Shown: piece by piece, positions 1-6,620 of the stretch | Position numbering within the stretch: position 1 is the first letter of the stretch | Layout of the letters: each line of letters opens with the position of its first letter | Assembly: GCA_031267475.1 (NCBI GenBank) | Contig: JAIRZA010000132.1 | Span: 1-16,458, forward strand | DNA length: 16,458 nucleotides | Direction: 5' to 3' | DNA from: Spirochaetaceae bacterium | GTDB taxonomy: Bacteria; Spirochaetota; Spirochaetia; Treponematales; Breznakiellaceae | Notes under the pieces: generated by a model | Database searches by the model: none | Told to the model about the DNA's origin: nothing | Seen by the model: only the letters and a program-made list of their open reading frames with translations | Program-made: the position numbers and the translations under genes

Positions 1-854
1 TTTTTTCCATCAAGAATTTCACCGATAATATCAGCGGTGGCGATACCCGCCTTATAATAATTAAAGCCGGAGGCTATCATGCAGCCGCCGCCCAACGCGC
101 CGGTTACATCACCCGAAAACAATGGTTTTTTGGCGTTGCGAAACACTTCGATTATGGCATACACGCCTGAAAATACAGTGTTGTCCGTGGTCAGATAGAG
201 TCCGTCAACACGATTTACAATGGACTGCGCGGCCTGTTTTACCTCCGCCGAAGAATTTATCGATTGTGAAACCAGCGTTATGCCATTTTCCGCGCATCCT
301 TTCGCTACTAATTCCAGCGCCGATGCCGAATTCGCTTCAGAGGCGGTATAAATGTATCCCAATGTATTTATACCCGCGATTTTTTTGAATAAATTTATAT
401 GCTCCACTGTGGGTATTGCATCTGAAAGTCCCGTAACGTTGCCTTCTCCGTGAGCTAGTGTTGTCATCAAGCCCGCGCCTACGGGGTCGGTAACAGTCGC
501 AAAGACAACAGGTTTGTCTTTTATCACATTTGCCAGCGATTGGGCGATTGGTGTGGCTATCCCAACAGCGACATCGACTTTTTCCGCTTTGAATTTGGCG
601 GCAATCTGCGCGGCGGTACTCATATCGCCGTTAGCGTTCTGTAAATCGTAAACGGCCGGTATACCGCGCAACGCTAATCCATCCAGTATGCCTTGTTCAA
701 CCGCGTCAAGCGCCGGATGTTGCGCAATCTTCGCAATGCCGATTTTTACGGCTGCCGGCGCCGCTCCGTTTTTGGCTTTTGTTTTATCGCAAGAAGAAAA
801 TGTTAGGCTGATTAATGCCGCGACCATGCAGGCGCAAAAATTTAGTTTGTTCAT
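1..854 (-). CDS. ABC transporter substrate-binding lipoprotein, TrpX/YtsA-like family (partial, C-terminus off the left edge)
   Basis: Reading leftward from ATG at 852-854 there is an uninterrupted frame of 284 codons that reaches the window edge. Residues 1-22 form a lipoprotein signal: a hydrophobic stretch and then FSSC with the acceptor Cys22, a relaxed lipobox of the sort spirochaetes tolerate. The mature part has family-typical stretches: IGIAKIAQHPALDAV near residue 40, GDMSTAAQIAAKF near 80 and VFATVTDPVGAGLM near 120. This matches the tryptophan/tyrosine ABC substrate-binding family (COG2984), whose members are about 320-330 residues, so roughly 40 residues are missing. It should bind an amino acid or related solute outside the inner membrane for a permease/ATPase pair, which would lie further left, downstream on this strand. 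The ligand cannot be read from the sequence. A weak AAGGG-type ribosome site precedes the ATG. Confidence 0.85.
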   Translation of the reverse strand, partial: MNKLNFCACMVAALISLTFSSCDKTKAKNGAAPAAVKIGIAKIAQHPALDAVEQGILDGLALRGIPAVYDLQNANGDMSTAAQIAAKFKAEKVDVAVGIATPIAQSLANVIKDKPVVFATVTDPVGAGLMTTLAHGEGNVTGLSDAIPTVEHINLFKKIAGINTLGYIYTASEANSASALELVAKGCAENGITLVSQSINSSAEVKQAAQSIVNRVDGLYLTTDNTVFSGVYAIIEVFRNAKKPLFSGDVTGALGGGCMIASGFNYYKAGIATADIIGEILDGK

Positions 855-903
855 AAAAAGACCCTTTGTTAACGCGCGTATTGCTCCGCGCTCGTTTCTA
901 TAT

Positions 904-932
904 ACAGTAACAACAATGGCCGAACACGTCAA
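904..932 (-). promoter_or_regulatory. Candidate sigma-70 promoter for the substrate-binding lipoprotein gene
   Basis: On the minus strand a TTGACG box (927-932) is followed after 17 bases by TACTGT (904-909). TGT directly upstream of the -10 gives an extended -10. This places transcription start about 43 bases before the ATG at 854. The -10 matches the consensus at only three positions, so the call rests on the good -35 and the spacing. A small perfect hairpin, TTGCCT-AACA-AGGCAA (941-956), and two CACGT copies (925-938) sit just upstream and could be an operator. Confidence 0.4.
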
Positions 933-1071
933 TCACGTGCTTGCCTAACAAGGCAAATATATAAGTTTGCGCCCCGCGAAACCCATGCCGGCTGCTGCCC
1001 AATTTCATCAAACCGGCTTAACTGCGCCGCTAATATCCCACGCCCCATATCTATTTTTTTATCATATATTT

Positions 1072-1190
1072 GAGCCTGTTCCAAAATCGGTTATTTTGCA
1101 ACAGGCTCTTGCAGTTTCTCGCCCTACGGGCTGCAAAACTGCGGTTTTTATAGGTTGCTGTTCCAAAAACTGAAGTTTTGGAACAGCCTC
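1072..1190. repeat. Nested palindromic intergenic element (REP/MITE-like)
   Basis: Three hairpins are packed into 119 bases. The first has 16-base arms GAGCCTGTTCCAAAAT (1072-1087) and its complement at 1093-1108 with one mismatch and a CGGTT loop. The second pairs GCAGTTT (1111-1117) with AAACTGC (1136-1142), around an inner GCCC-TAC-GGGC. The third pairs GCTGTTCCAAAA (1157-1168) with TTTTGGAACAGC (1176-1187). The outermost arms also pair with each other: 1072-1086 complements 1176-1190 with one mismatch. TGTTCCAAAA occurs as a direct repeat at 1077 and 1159. No U-tract follows on either strand, so a plain terminator is unlikely. The design resembles dispersed palindromic repeats, but only one copy is in this window, so dispersal is an inference. 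Confidence 0.65.
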
Positions 1191-1312
1191 ATTTTGTAAA
1201 AGTAAAACTGCTGTGATTTGCGCCAGGATTACTGTAAAATAAGCTTGTTTCTATCTATCTTGTATGTTTTTTTACGGGTGTTAAAGAAATTAAAGCGCCT
1301 TTACAATAATTT

Positions 1313-2203
1313 TTATGTTATAAATTGCCACACATCTTCAACAAGCAAATGATCTAATGTTTTAATATTCTCTTTTAAGATAGTATCCGTTTTCATGATT
1401 GGACGCAAATCACAATAATAAACACCATCCAAAGGGTTTAATTTAACGGTATATCCTTTGAAATGACCGGTTAAAAACGTAGTGTTTATACCATAATGCG
1501 GTTCTTTGCCTTTTCGTTGAACATCATGTAAAAAAACCGCAAAATGCGGGGTATCTATATTTGTTAGCTTGTTGTATAAAAACTTGTCAATAAATATTTT
1601 ATCAAGTCTGTCTTTACTCGATGTTTTTACCGAACCAATAGCGGCGATTTTTTCATTGTTTTCAATAATTAAATCATGTTGATACATCATGCGAAACAAT
1701 TCCTCGCCATTCACAACAACAGGAACCTGAACAACGCCGTCACGAACAGGAATTCCTAATTCCAGGAAAACCAAACGAATATATCTTTCAAATAAATCGC
1801 CATTTATTTTCCGCGCGGTATTACTTTCATCGGCAGGGAGCGCGTCGAGCGCCGCGCCGATTGTTTGCTGACAAGTGTAAATAAATCTATTCAAATTTTC
1901 GCGTATGCCTGTTTCACCGCGAATATCTTTTATATGCGTCATTGCATACATAAAATTATTTCTTGCGGTAGAAAAATCATTCACGGCAATCATAAGATTA
2001 TGGTTAATAGGGCGTGTTACATTAAAATTACCATCTTTTTTGTACTGGAAAAAACGATACTGATTTTCATTCTGAGAAACTATAACCGCCTGTAAATTAT
2101 CGTGTATGAAGGTTAAATACGCCTCGCAAAACGACGCATAATCATCAATATTGGAAAATCGTGATTTATCCCGCGCCCATTCAACCAATTGTGATAACTT
2201 CAT
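1313..2203 (-). CDS. Probable type II restriction endonuclease of the PD-(D/E)XK fold
   Basis: A 296-residue protein whose ATG overlaps the methyltransferase stop in an ATGA, so translation is coupled and the methyltransferase is made first. The likely nuclease core is residues 176-200: HDLII, then an IGSVK strand (Asp177, Ser191, Lys193) followed by TSSKDR. The spacing and the strand-Asp, strand-x-Lys pattern fit a PD-(D/E)XK metal site with Ser in place of the usual Glu/Gln. An upstream acidic helix, GDLFERY around Glu139, could supply another ligand. The N-terminal third is unrecognised and may bind DNA. The gene is visibly AT-richer than murC or leuA, which suggests transfer. I cannot name the recognition sequence or close family. 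The nuclease role rests on gene pairing plus the motif, not on a clear homologue. Confidence 0.75.
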   Translation of the reverse strand: MKLSQLVEWARDKSRFSNIDDYASFCEAYLTFIHDNLQAVIVSQNENQYRFFQYKKDGNFNVTRPINHNLMIAVNDFSTARNNFMYAMTHIKDIRGETGIRENLNRFIYTCQQTIGAALDALPADESNTARKINGDLFERYIRLVFLELGIPVRDGVVQVPVVVNGEELFRMMYQHDLIIENNEKIAAIGSVKTSSKDRLDKIFIDKFLYNKLTNIDTPHFAVFLHDVQRKGKEPHYGINTTFLTGHFKGYTVKLNPLDGVYYCDLRPIMKTDTILKENIKTLDHLLVEDVWQFIT

Positions 2204-3297
2204 CGTATGCCTTCCCTTCGTTCCGCCGTTTTTTTATCATATTCCATCCACTCGTCAACAGAACGATGAACCACTCCGTCAATGCGTTTAATTGCCCATG
2301 AGTTATATTCCTGATTCATTTCACAGCCCATCCATTTTCTGCCAAGCTGTTCAGACGCAACGAGGGTCGTGCCCGAACCAGAAAAAGGGTCTAACACAAT
2401 ATCACCACTGTTGCTTGAAGCTAAAACAATTTTTCGTAAAAGTTCTTCCGGCTTTTGTGTCGGATGTTTCGTTTTTTCTCCCATCCCGTTACAGGTAGTT
2501 GGAATCTCAATAACGTCTTTTGGCTTTGCGCCTAATGGGTTTGGGCGCCATAGGGGAGGTTCCTTTTTGCTTTTCCCATATTGACTGGTTTCCGCTTGCG
2601 GATGTTCGGGATATTTAAGCGTGTGTCTGCTGTATGGCAGCCGAATGGCGTCAGTATTCATCGTAAACTGCTTTGACTTTCGTAAATGTAAAATACTTTC
2701 ATGTGAACGTCCCCAATCTGCCCCCAGATTTGCTTTATTTCTGTAATGCCATACTAACCATTTACAACTTAAAAAAAAGCGCATTGCCGGATGCTTGAGA
2801 TCCGCTAAAATTTCACTAAAACCGCAGATATATAACGTGCCATCGGGTTTCAAAATTCTAGCCGCTTCTTTTATCCATCTCAACGACCAACTGATATATT
2901 GTTCCTGCGAGTCAAATTTATCCCATTCCGCTTTTTTTATATTATATGGTGGATCCGCGAATATCAAATCTACTGAATTATCTTTAATGGAATTGAGCCA
3001 AAATAGACTATCGCCAGTAAATAACAGCCCGTTTTTCCGTGAATATACCGGCTCCTTTATGCCGAACCGTGTCTTATCCATGACTTGATAATATATCTCT
3101 GAACTATCCAACGGATAATCCGGCGTATTTTCGTCAAAAAACAAGGGCGTTTGTTTCAAAACATTCGATTCTGCAGGCATGACAGGTTCATTATGATTAT
3201 AAAACGCTAAAATATCAATGTTTTGCGCGAACTCAACGAGGCGAGGCATGGGCAAGGCGCAGGCTTTCACGCCGTGAGCGCGTGGATAGGGCGGCAT
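2200..3297 (-). CDS. DNA methyltransferase, beta-class N6-adenine (or N4-cytosine) type, partner of the downstream nuclease
   Basis: The frame encodes 365 residues. Catalytic motif IV, DPPY (115-118), comes before the AdoMet-binding motif I region, HPTQKP (278-283) and DPFSGSGT (303-310). This IV-to-I order defines the beta class, and DPPY usually means N6-adenine methylation. The segment between about 160 and 270 should carry the target-recognition part. It would modify host DNA at the site cut by the next gene. The start is uncertain. The longest frame uses ATG at 3297 without a ribosome site. Internal ATGs at codons 17 and 40 also lack one, and a TATAAT on the minus strand (3196-3201) lies just before codon 40 (ATG at 3180). 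Base composition becomes GC-rich beyond about 3225, so residues 1-39 may be spurious and the real protein about 326 residues. Confidence 0.88.
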   Translation of the reverse strand: MPPYPRAHGVKACALPMPRLVEFAQNIDILAFYNHNEPVMPAESNVLKQTPLFFDENTPDYPLDSSEIYYQVMDKTRFGIKEPVYSRKNGLLFTGDSLFWLNSIKDNSVDLIFADPPYNIKKAEWDKFDSQEQYISWSLRWIKEAARILKPDGTLYICGFSEILADLKHPAMRFFLSCKWLVWHYRNKANLGADWGRSHESILHLRKSKQFTMNTDAIRLPYSRHTLKYPEHPQAETSQYGKSKKEPPLWRPNPLGAKPKDVIEIPTTCNGMGEKTKHPTQKPEELLRKIVLASSNSGDIVLDPFSGSGTTLVASEQLGRKWMGCEMNQEYNSWAIKRIDGVVHRSVDEWMEYDKKTAERREGIR

Positions 3298-3390
3298 AAT
3301 TTAACACTCGGATAGCCGCGGCGGAGAAAAAACTTCGCCGCCTTTAGACGCGGGGCGGTGTCAATCAGAGCAAATAAATTCATCGTAATA

Positions 3391-3414
3391 GTGATAACGC
3401 CATATAGCGTTCAC
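3391..3414. promoter_or_regulatory. Imperfect palindrome upstream of the restriction-modification genes, possible operator
   Basis: AACGC-CATATA-GCGTT (3396-3411) is a perfect interrupted palindrome. GTGA and CAC extend it outward to 3391-3414 with a two-base bulge. It lies between leuA and the methyltransferase start, about 100 bases before the longest start. Such sites upstream of restriction-modification operons often bind a controller protein or the methyltransferase itself. No controller gene is visible here, so the role is a guess. Confidence 0.3.
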
Positions 3415-3428
3415 CAAACAACACCGTT

Positions 3429-3472
3429 GCGGCGCGAGCTTGCGGCGTGAGCTTTGCAAAAGCTCACGCCGC
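3429..3472. repeat. Tandem 13-base duplication leading into a perfect 14-bp hairpin after leuA
   Basis: GCGGCGCGAGCTT (3429-3441) is immediately repeated as GCGGCGTGAGCTT (3442-3454), differing at one base. The second copy forms the left arm of a perfect stem, GCGGCGTGAGCTTT (3442-3455) with AAAGCTCACGCCGC (3459-3472) and a three-base GCA loop. The hairpin starts 16 bases past the leuA stop in its reading direction. It could end leuA transcription, but no U-tract follows on the minus strand, so it may instead be an RNA-stabilising or dispersed palindromic element. Confidence 0.55.
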
Positions 3473-3488
3473 TTCTCAAAACGAAAAG

Positions 3489-5024
3489 CTAAGAGCTCCG
3501 TTGGGCGGATTCGGATTCCATTGAGTTAATCGCCGCTACATAGGCCTTAATCGCCGATTCAATGATGTTTGTGGATACACCGCGCCCGTTCCAAATGCCG
3601 CCTTCGTAAGAAATCTTTACCATGGCCTCTCCTTGCGCGTCCGTATCGCCGGTAATAGCGCCTAGCTCAAACATTTCCAGCGCCACTTCCTTGCCAACAA
3701 GTTTATTGATAGCGCTGAAAGCCGCGTCTACACAGCCGTTTCCAAAATGCACCGCCTCGCGCATACCGCCGTCTTCCGCCTCAAGCCGAATCGCGCTTAT
3801 TGACGGCACGGAAGATCCCGCGTTTATGACCCAGCGATCCAGCTTCCATTTTTCAGGAACCGCACCCGCCGTCCCTATCACCAAAGCCTCTATATCACGG
3901 TCGGAAACCGTCTTTTTGCTGTCCGCAAGCGCCTTGAAGTTCGCAAAAACCTCGTCCAGCGCCTTGCCTTTAATCACAAAACCAAGCTCCGCAAGCCGCT
4001 CGCTTAAAGCGTGTTTGCCGGAATGTTTTCCCAGCACCAGCTCTTTCTTGCTTATTCCGACGGATTCAGGCGTCATAATTTCGTAAGTGGCGGGATTCGC
4101 CAGAACACCGTGTTGGTGTATGCCGGATTCGTGCGCAAAGGCGTTTTCGCCGACAATCGCTTTGTTCGGCTGCACTTTAACGCCGGTAACCTGTGATACA
4201 AGCCTGCTTGCCGGATAAATCTGAGCGCTTTCGATTCGCGTGTCCACATTATAGTAATCTTTGCGAACCCTAAGCGCCATAACGATTTCTTCTAACGAAG
4301 CGTTTCCCGCTCGCTCGCCTATGCCGTTTATAGTACACTCAGCCTGTCCCGCGCCCGCTTCGATCGCCGCCAAGCTGTTAGCGACGGCCAGCCCTAAATC
4401 ATTGTGGCAGTGGACGGAAAGCAGCGCTTTTTCCATGCCTGTAGTATGCGAGATGATGTAACGGACGCGCGCTCCGAATTCCTGCGGCATCGCGTAGCCC
4501 ACTGTGTCAGGAAAATTGACGGTAGAAGCCCCCGCCGCTATGACTGCCGAAAAAACTTTACACACAAAGTCAGGCTCGCTTCGGAATGCGTCCTCCGCTG
4601 AAAATTCTACATCGGCGCAGAATTTCTTTGCATATTTTACCGCGTCCACCGCCCGTTCAAGCACCTGTTCCGGAGTCATTTTAAGTTTGTACTCCATGTG
4701 TATAGGACTGGTCGCCAAAAATATATGCACACGCGGACTCGCCGCCTTTTGCAGAGCCTCGCGCGCCGCGTCAATGTCTTTTTCAAGAGCGCGGCATAGT
4801 CCGGCAATGGCGCTTTGTTTGATAGTCGCCGCAATAATCCTGACCGATTCAAGATCACCCGGGCTAGAAGCGGGATAGCCCGCCTCGATTATATCCACAT
4901 TCAGCATCTCAAGCCGTTTTGCCACTTCGATTTTTTCCGCAGTGTTCATTGAACAGCCGGGCGACTGTTCACCGTCCCGCAGCGTTGTATCAAAAACACG
5001 CACCATCCGTTTTGCGTCCGCCAT
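3489..5024 (-). CDS. leuA: 2-isopropylmalate synthase
   Basis: This cytosolic enzyme condenses acetyl-CoA with 2-oxoisovalerate, the first committed step of leucine biosynthesis. The 511 residues match the family's usual length. The TIM-barrel catalytic domain carries DTTLRDGEQSPG (12-23), the metal-binding HCHND (His205, His207) and GIGERAGNASLEE (234-246). The C-terminal part from about residue 370 (INAGSSVPSISAIRL, later GAITGDTDAQGEA) is the LeuA dimer domain that normally binds leucine for feedback inhibition. The start is fixed by an AGGAG seven bases before ATG 5024. No other leu or ilv gene is adjacent. The leader is short and shows no run of leucine codons or T-box, so leucine control by attenuation is not visible. 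Homocitrate and citramalate synthases share the barrel, but this length and ending favour leuA. Confidence 0.93.
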   Translation of the reverse strand: MADAKRMVRVFDTTLRDGEQSPGCSMNTAEKIEVAKRLEMLNVDIIEAGYPASSPGDLESVRIIAATIKQSAIAGLCRALEKDIDAAREALQKAASPRVHIFLATSPIHMEYKLKMTPEQVLERAVDAVKYAKKFCADVEFSAEDAFRSEPDFVCKVFSAVIAAGASTVNFPDTVGYAMPQEFGARVRYIISHTTGMEKALLSVHCHNDLGLAVANSLAAIEAGAGQAECTINGIGERAGNASLEEIVMALRVRKDYYNVDTRIESAQIYPASRLVSQVTGVKVQPNKAIVGENAFAHESGIHQHGVLANPATYEIMTPESVGISKKELVLGKHSGKHALSERLAELGFVIKGKALDEVFANFKALADSKKTVSDRDIEALVIGTAGAVPEKWKLDRWVINAGSSVPSISAIRLEAEDGGMREAVHFGNGCVDAAFSAINKLVGKEVALEMFELGAITGDTDAQGEAMVKISYEGGIWNGRGVSTNIIESAIKAYVAAINSMESESAQRSS

Positions 5025-5073
5025 AACAAACTCCTTGTAGGATTAAAGAACGTTTCTAAGCGCCCCCAACTTT

Positions 5074-5103
5074 ATTATCCCGCCGATATTTAACTTATCA
5101 CAA
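5074..5103 (-). promoter_or_regulatory. Candidate promoter for leuA
   Basis: On the minus strand TTGTGA (5098-5103) and GATAAT (5074-5079) are separated by 18 bases in the AT-rich gap between cmk and leuA. The predicted start is about 43 bases before the leuA ATG. This supports leuA being transcribed separately from the murC-yicC-cmk group. Just upstream, GGAATTA (5121-5127) and TAATTCC (5142-5148) form a 7-bp inverted repeat, too weak and U-poor to call a terminator for cmk. Confidence 0.45.
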
Positions 5104-5157
5104 TTTAGCACAGCGCCGCAGGAATTAGTATACTTCGAATGTAATTCCGCATAAAAA

Positions 5158-5727
5158 CTACTTTGAACAGATCTTTTCGACTATTTGATCTACAATCTCG
5201 TTTGGCGCGTACAATCCCGTATCAATGACAAGATCGGCGAAACCGTAGTCGTCGTTGTCGATATTGTATAAACGCAGATACCGCGCGTGATCGCGCGCGT
5301 CGCGTTCCTTTGTAAACGCCGCGATTTCTTCAAAACTGCCGCCGTCGCGTTGCAGCAAGCGTTGCAGTCTAAGTTCCGTGCCCGCCCGTAAATAAACTTT
5401 TAAGTCAGCGTCTTTCAGCAGCCATATCGCAAGCCTTGACCCCAGAACGCAGCCCCGTTCCTCATCGCTCAACGCCGTCTCAATCTGCCGTCTGTCGACC
5501 GCTTTATCCCAATAATCGTCTATTTCCGCAAGCCGCAGCACATCCTCAAGGCTTACACCGTTTTCCACAGACAAATTCCTGAATGTAAAATTGATAAACC
5601 GCAAACCCAACCTTTGCGCCGTGAGCGAAGTTACAGTCGTATTCCCGCAGCCGCTCTTGCCTGAAATAGCGATTTTAATGTTTTTTTTAACGCGGCAAGC
5701 CCCGCAGACAACGCCCTCGTCAAACAT
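5158..5727 (-). CDS. cmk: Cytidylate kinase-like protein (P-loop nucleotide kinase)
   Basis: The 189-residue protein starts at ATG 5727 behind a strong AGGAGG that overlaps the yicC stop codon, so the two are probably translationally coupled. Residues 18-31 form the nucleotide-binding loop IAISGKSGCGNTT. The position usually held by the Walker A lysine is Asn29, although Lys24 lies nearby in the loop. LGSRLAIWL (95-103) and the lid-like KERDARDHARYLRLYNID (140-157) follow the pattern of short cytidylate-kinase relatives that lack the large NMP-binding insert of classical Cmk. The likely reaction is ATP-dependent phosphorylation of CMP/dCMP. The first 15 residues (to VKKN) are not needed by the fold. 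Some members of this family are annotated only as cytidylate kinase-like, so the substrate is inferred. Confidence 0.78.
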   Translation of the reverse strand: MFDEGVVCGACRVKKNIKIAISGKSGCGNTTVTSLTAQRLGLRFINFTFRNLSVENGVSLEDVLRLAEIDDYWDKAVDRRQIETALSDEERGCVLGSRLAIWLLKDADLKVYLRAGTELRLQRLLQRDGGSFEEIAAFTKERDARDHARYLRLYNIDNDDYGFADLVIDTGLYAPNEIVDQIVEKICSK

Positions 5728-5738
5728 AACAATTCCTC

Positions 5739-6620
5739 CTACTCCACATTTCTTAGTTGTTCACGAATATTTTCCACCGCGTCCTTCATGCCTATAACAA
5801 CACGGCTTACCTCAATAAGCGGAGTTTTTGCGCCAATAGTGTTTACTTCGCGGTTTATTTCCTGACTAATAAAATCAAGTTTTTTCCCCGGCCTAGTATC
5901 GCGCGCAATCTCGGCGCGAAATTCCGCCAAGTGCGCGGACAAGCGCGAAATTTCTTCCGCTATTGTATATTTCATCAATAATATCGCAGTTTCCGCAAGC
6001 AGGCGGTTTTCGTCAATTTTATCATTCACAAGCTCCGCGAAACGCAGTCGCATATTATCTTTTATCGAGGCTTCAATTTGCGGCACTAACGCGGCTATCA
6101 CGTCCCGCGATTCTTCAAGCACGGCGATGTATGACAAGATATTTTCTTCGGTATGCCGCCCTTCGCGCTCACGGTCGCCCTCAAACTTTCGCAGCGCGTC
6201 TAAAAACACGCCCTTGATGTTTGACCACGATTCATTTTCATCCTCTGTCTTTGTTTCCGCTTCGATAACACCGTCAAGTTGTATGAAAGTTTTAAGCGGG
6301 ATGTCTTGTCCGGCGCAAATTCCGGGCGGCAGCAATGATTTAACCTGTTCTATCGCGGAAATGTACGCCCGCAGCGCATCGGTATTTATATGCGCGGAAA
6401 ACAGCGAGCTTTTCTTTTTTTCGTGGACGGTTACTTCAATTTTCCCGCGTTTGCAACATTCGCCTATCAAAGCGCGTATTCGAGGCTCCAACGGAGAAAG
6501 CTGCCCGCTTAAATTTACAAAAACTTCCAAGAACCGGTTGTTGTAACTTTTTATTTCTACCGCGGCGAAATAATCGTCCGCGCGCTTTTCCGAATACGCA
6601 AAGCCAGTCATGCTTTTCAT
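5739..6620 (-). CDS. yicC: YicC-family endoribonuclease
   Basis: The 293-residue length is typical of the family. The N-terminus starts MKSMTGFAY, the hallmark of YicC. VEIKSYNNRFLEV (21-33) and LEPRIRALIGECCKRGKIEV (44-63) are the conserved N-terminal domain. The C-terminal domain (DUF1732) has GKKLDFISQEINREVNT and ends in an IREQLRN helix. YicC proteins are cytosolic oligomeric endoribonucleases linked to small-RNA turnover and stationary-phase fitness in enterobacteria. The function here is inferred from family membership. Its ATG lies within the ATGA that ends murC, so it is coupled to murC. It is followed after 11 bases by cmk, a neighbourhood compatible with spirochaetes. Confidence 0.92.
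   Translation of the reverse strand: MKSMTGFAYSEKRADDYFAAVEIKSYNNRFLEVFVNLSGQLSPLEPRIRALIGECCKRGKIEVTVHEKKKSSLFSAHINTDALRAYISAIEQVKSLLPPGICAGQDIPLKTFIQLDGVIEAETKTEDENESWSNIKGVFLDALRKFEGDREREGRHTEENILSYIAVLEESRDVIAALVPQIEASIKDNMRLRFAELVNDKIDENRLLAETAILLMKYTIAEEISRLSAHLAEFRAEIARDTRPGKKLDFISQEINREVNTIGAKTPLIEVSRVVIGMKDAVENIREQLRNVE

Larger units (their letters stand above)
855..1312. other. Long intergenic stretch between the lipoprotein gene and the restriction endonuclease gene
   Basis: No convincing gene is visible in these 458 bases. Short plus-strand frames exist but lack ribosome sites and recognisable protein character. The stretch holds the promoter region of the lipoprotein gene (about 860-960), an AT-rich spacer, the palindromic element at 1072-1190, and an AT-rich tail that ends at the stop of the endonuclease gene. 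In that tail a weak hairpin, TAAAG-CGC-CTTTA (1291-1303), lies about 10 bases past the endonuclease stop in its reading direction and is followed by ATTTCTTT. It could be a poor terminator. Confidence 0.6.

Noticed and set aside
688..948. An 86-residue plus-strand frame over the lipoprotein gene start
   Set aside because: It is antisense to the signal peptide and N-terminus of the lipoprotein and has no recognisable features.
1072..1190. CRISPR array
   Set aside because: The repeats are inverted rather than direct, unevenly spaced, and have no cas genes nearby. The same holds for the other repeat sites in the window.
4504..4878. A 124-residue plus-strand frame, and another at 3622-4086, opposite leuA
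   Set aside because: They are fully antisense to a complete, well-conserved leuA, have Ser/Ala-rich composition typical of mirror frames in this GC range, and lack ribosome sites.
5025..5157. Leucine attenuator or T-box before leuA
   Set aside because: The predicted leader is only about 43 bases, has no run of leucine codons and no T-box motif or terminator/antiterminator pair.
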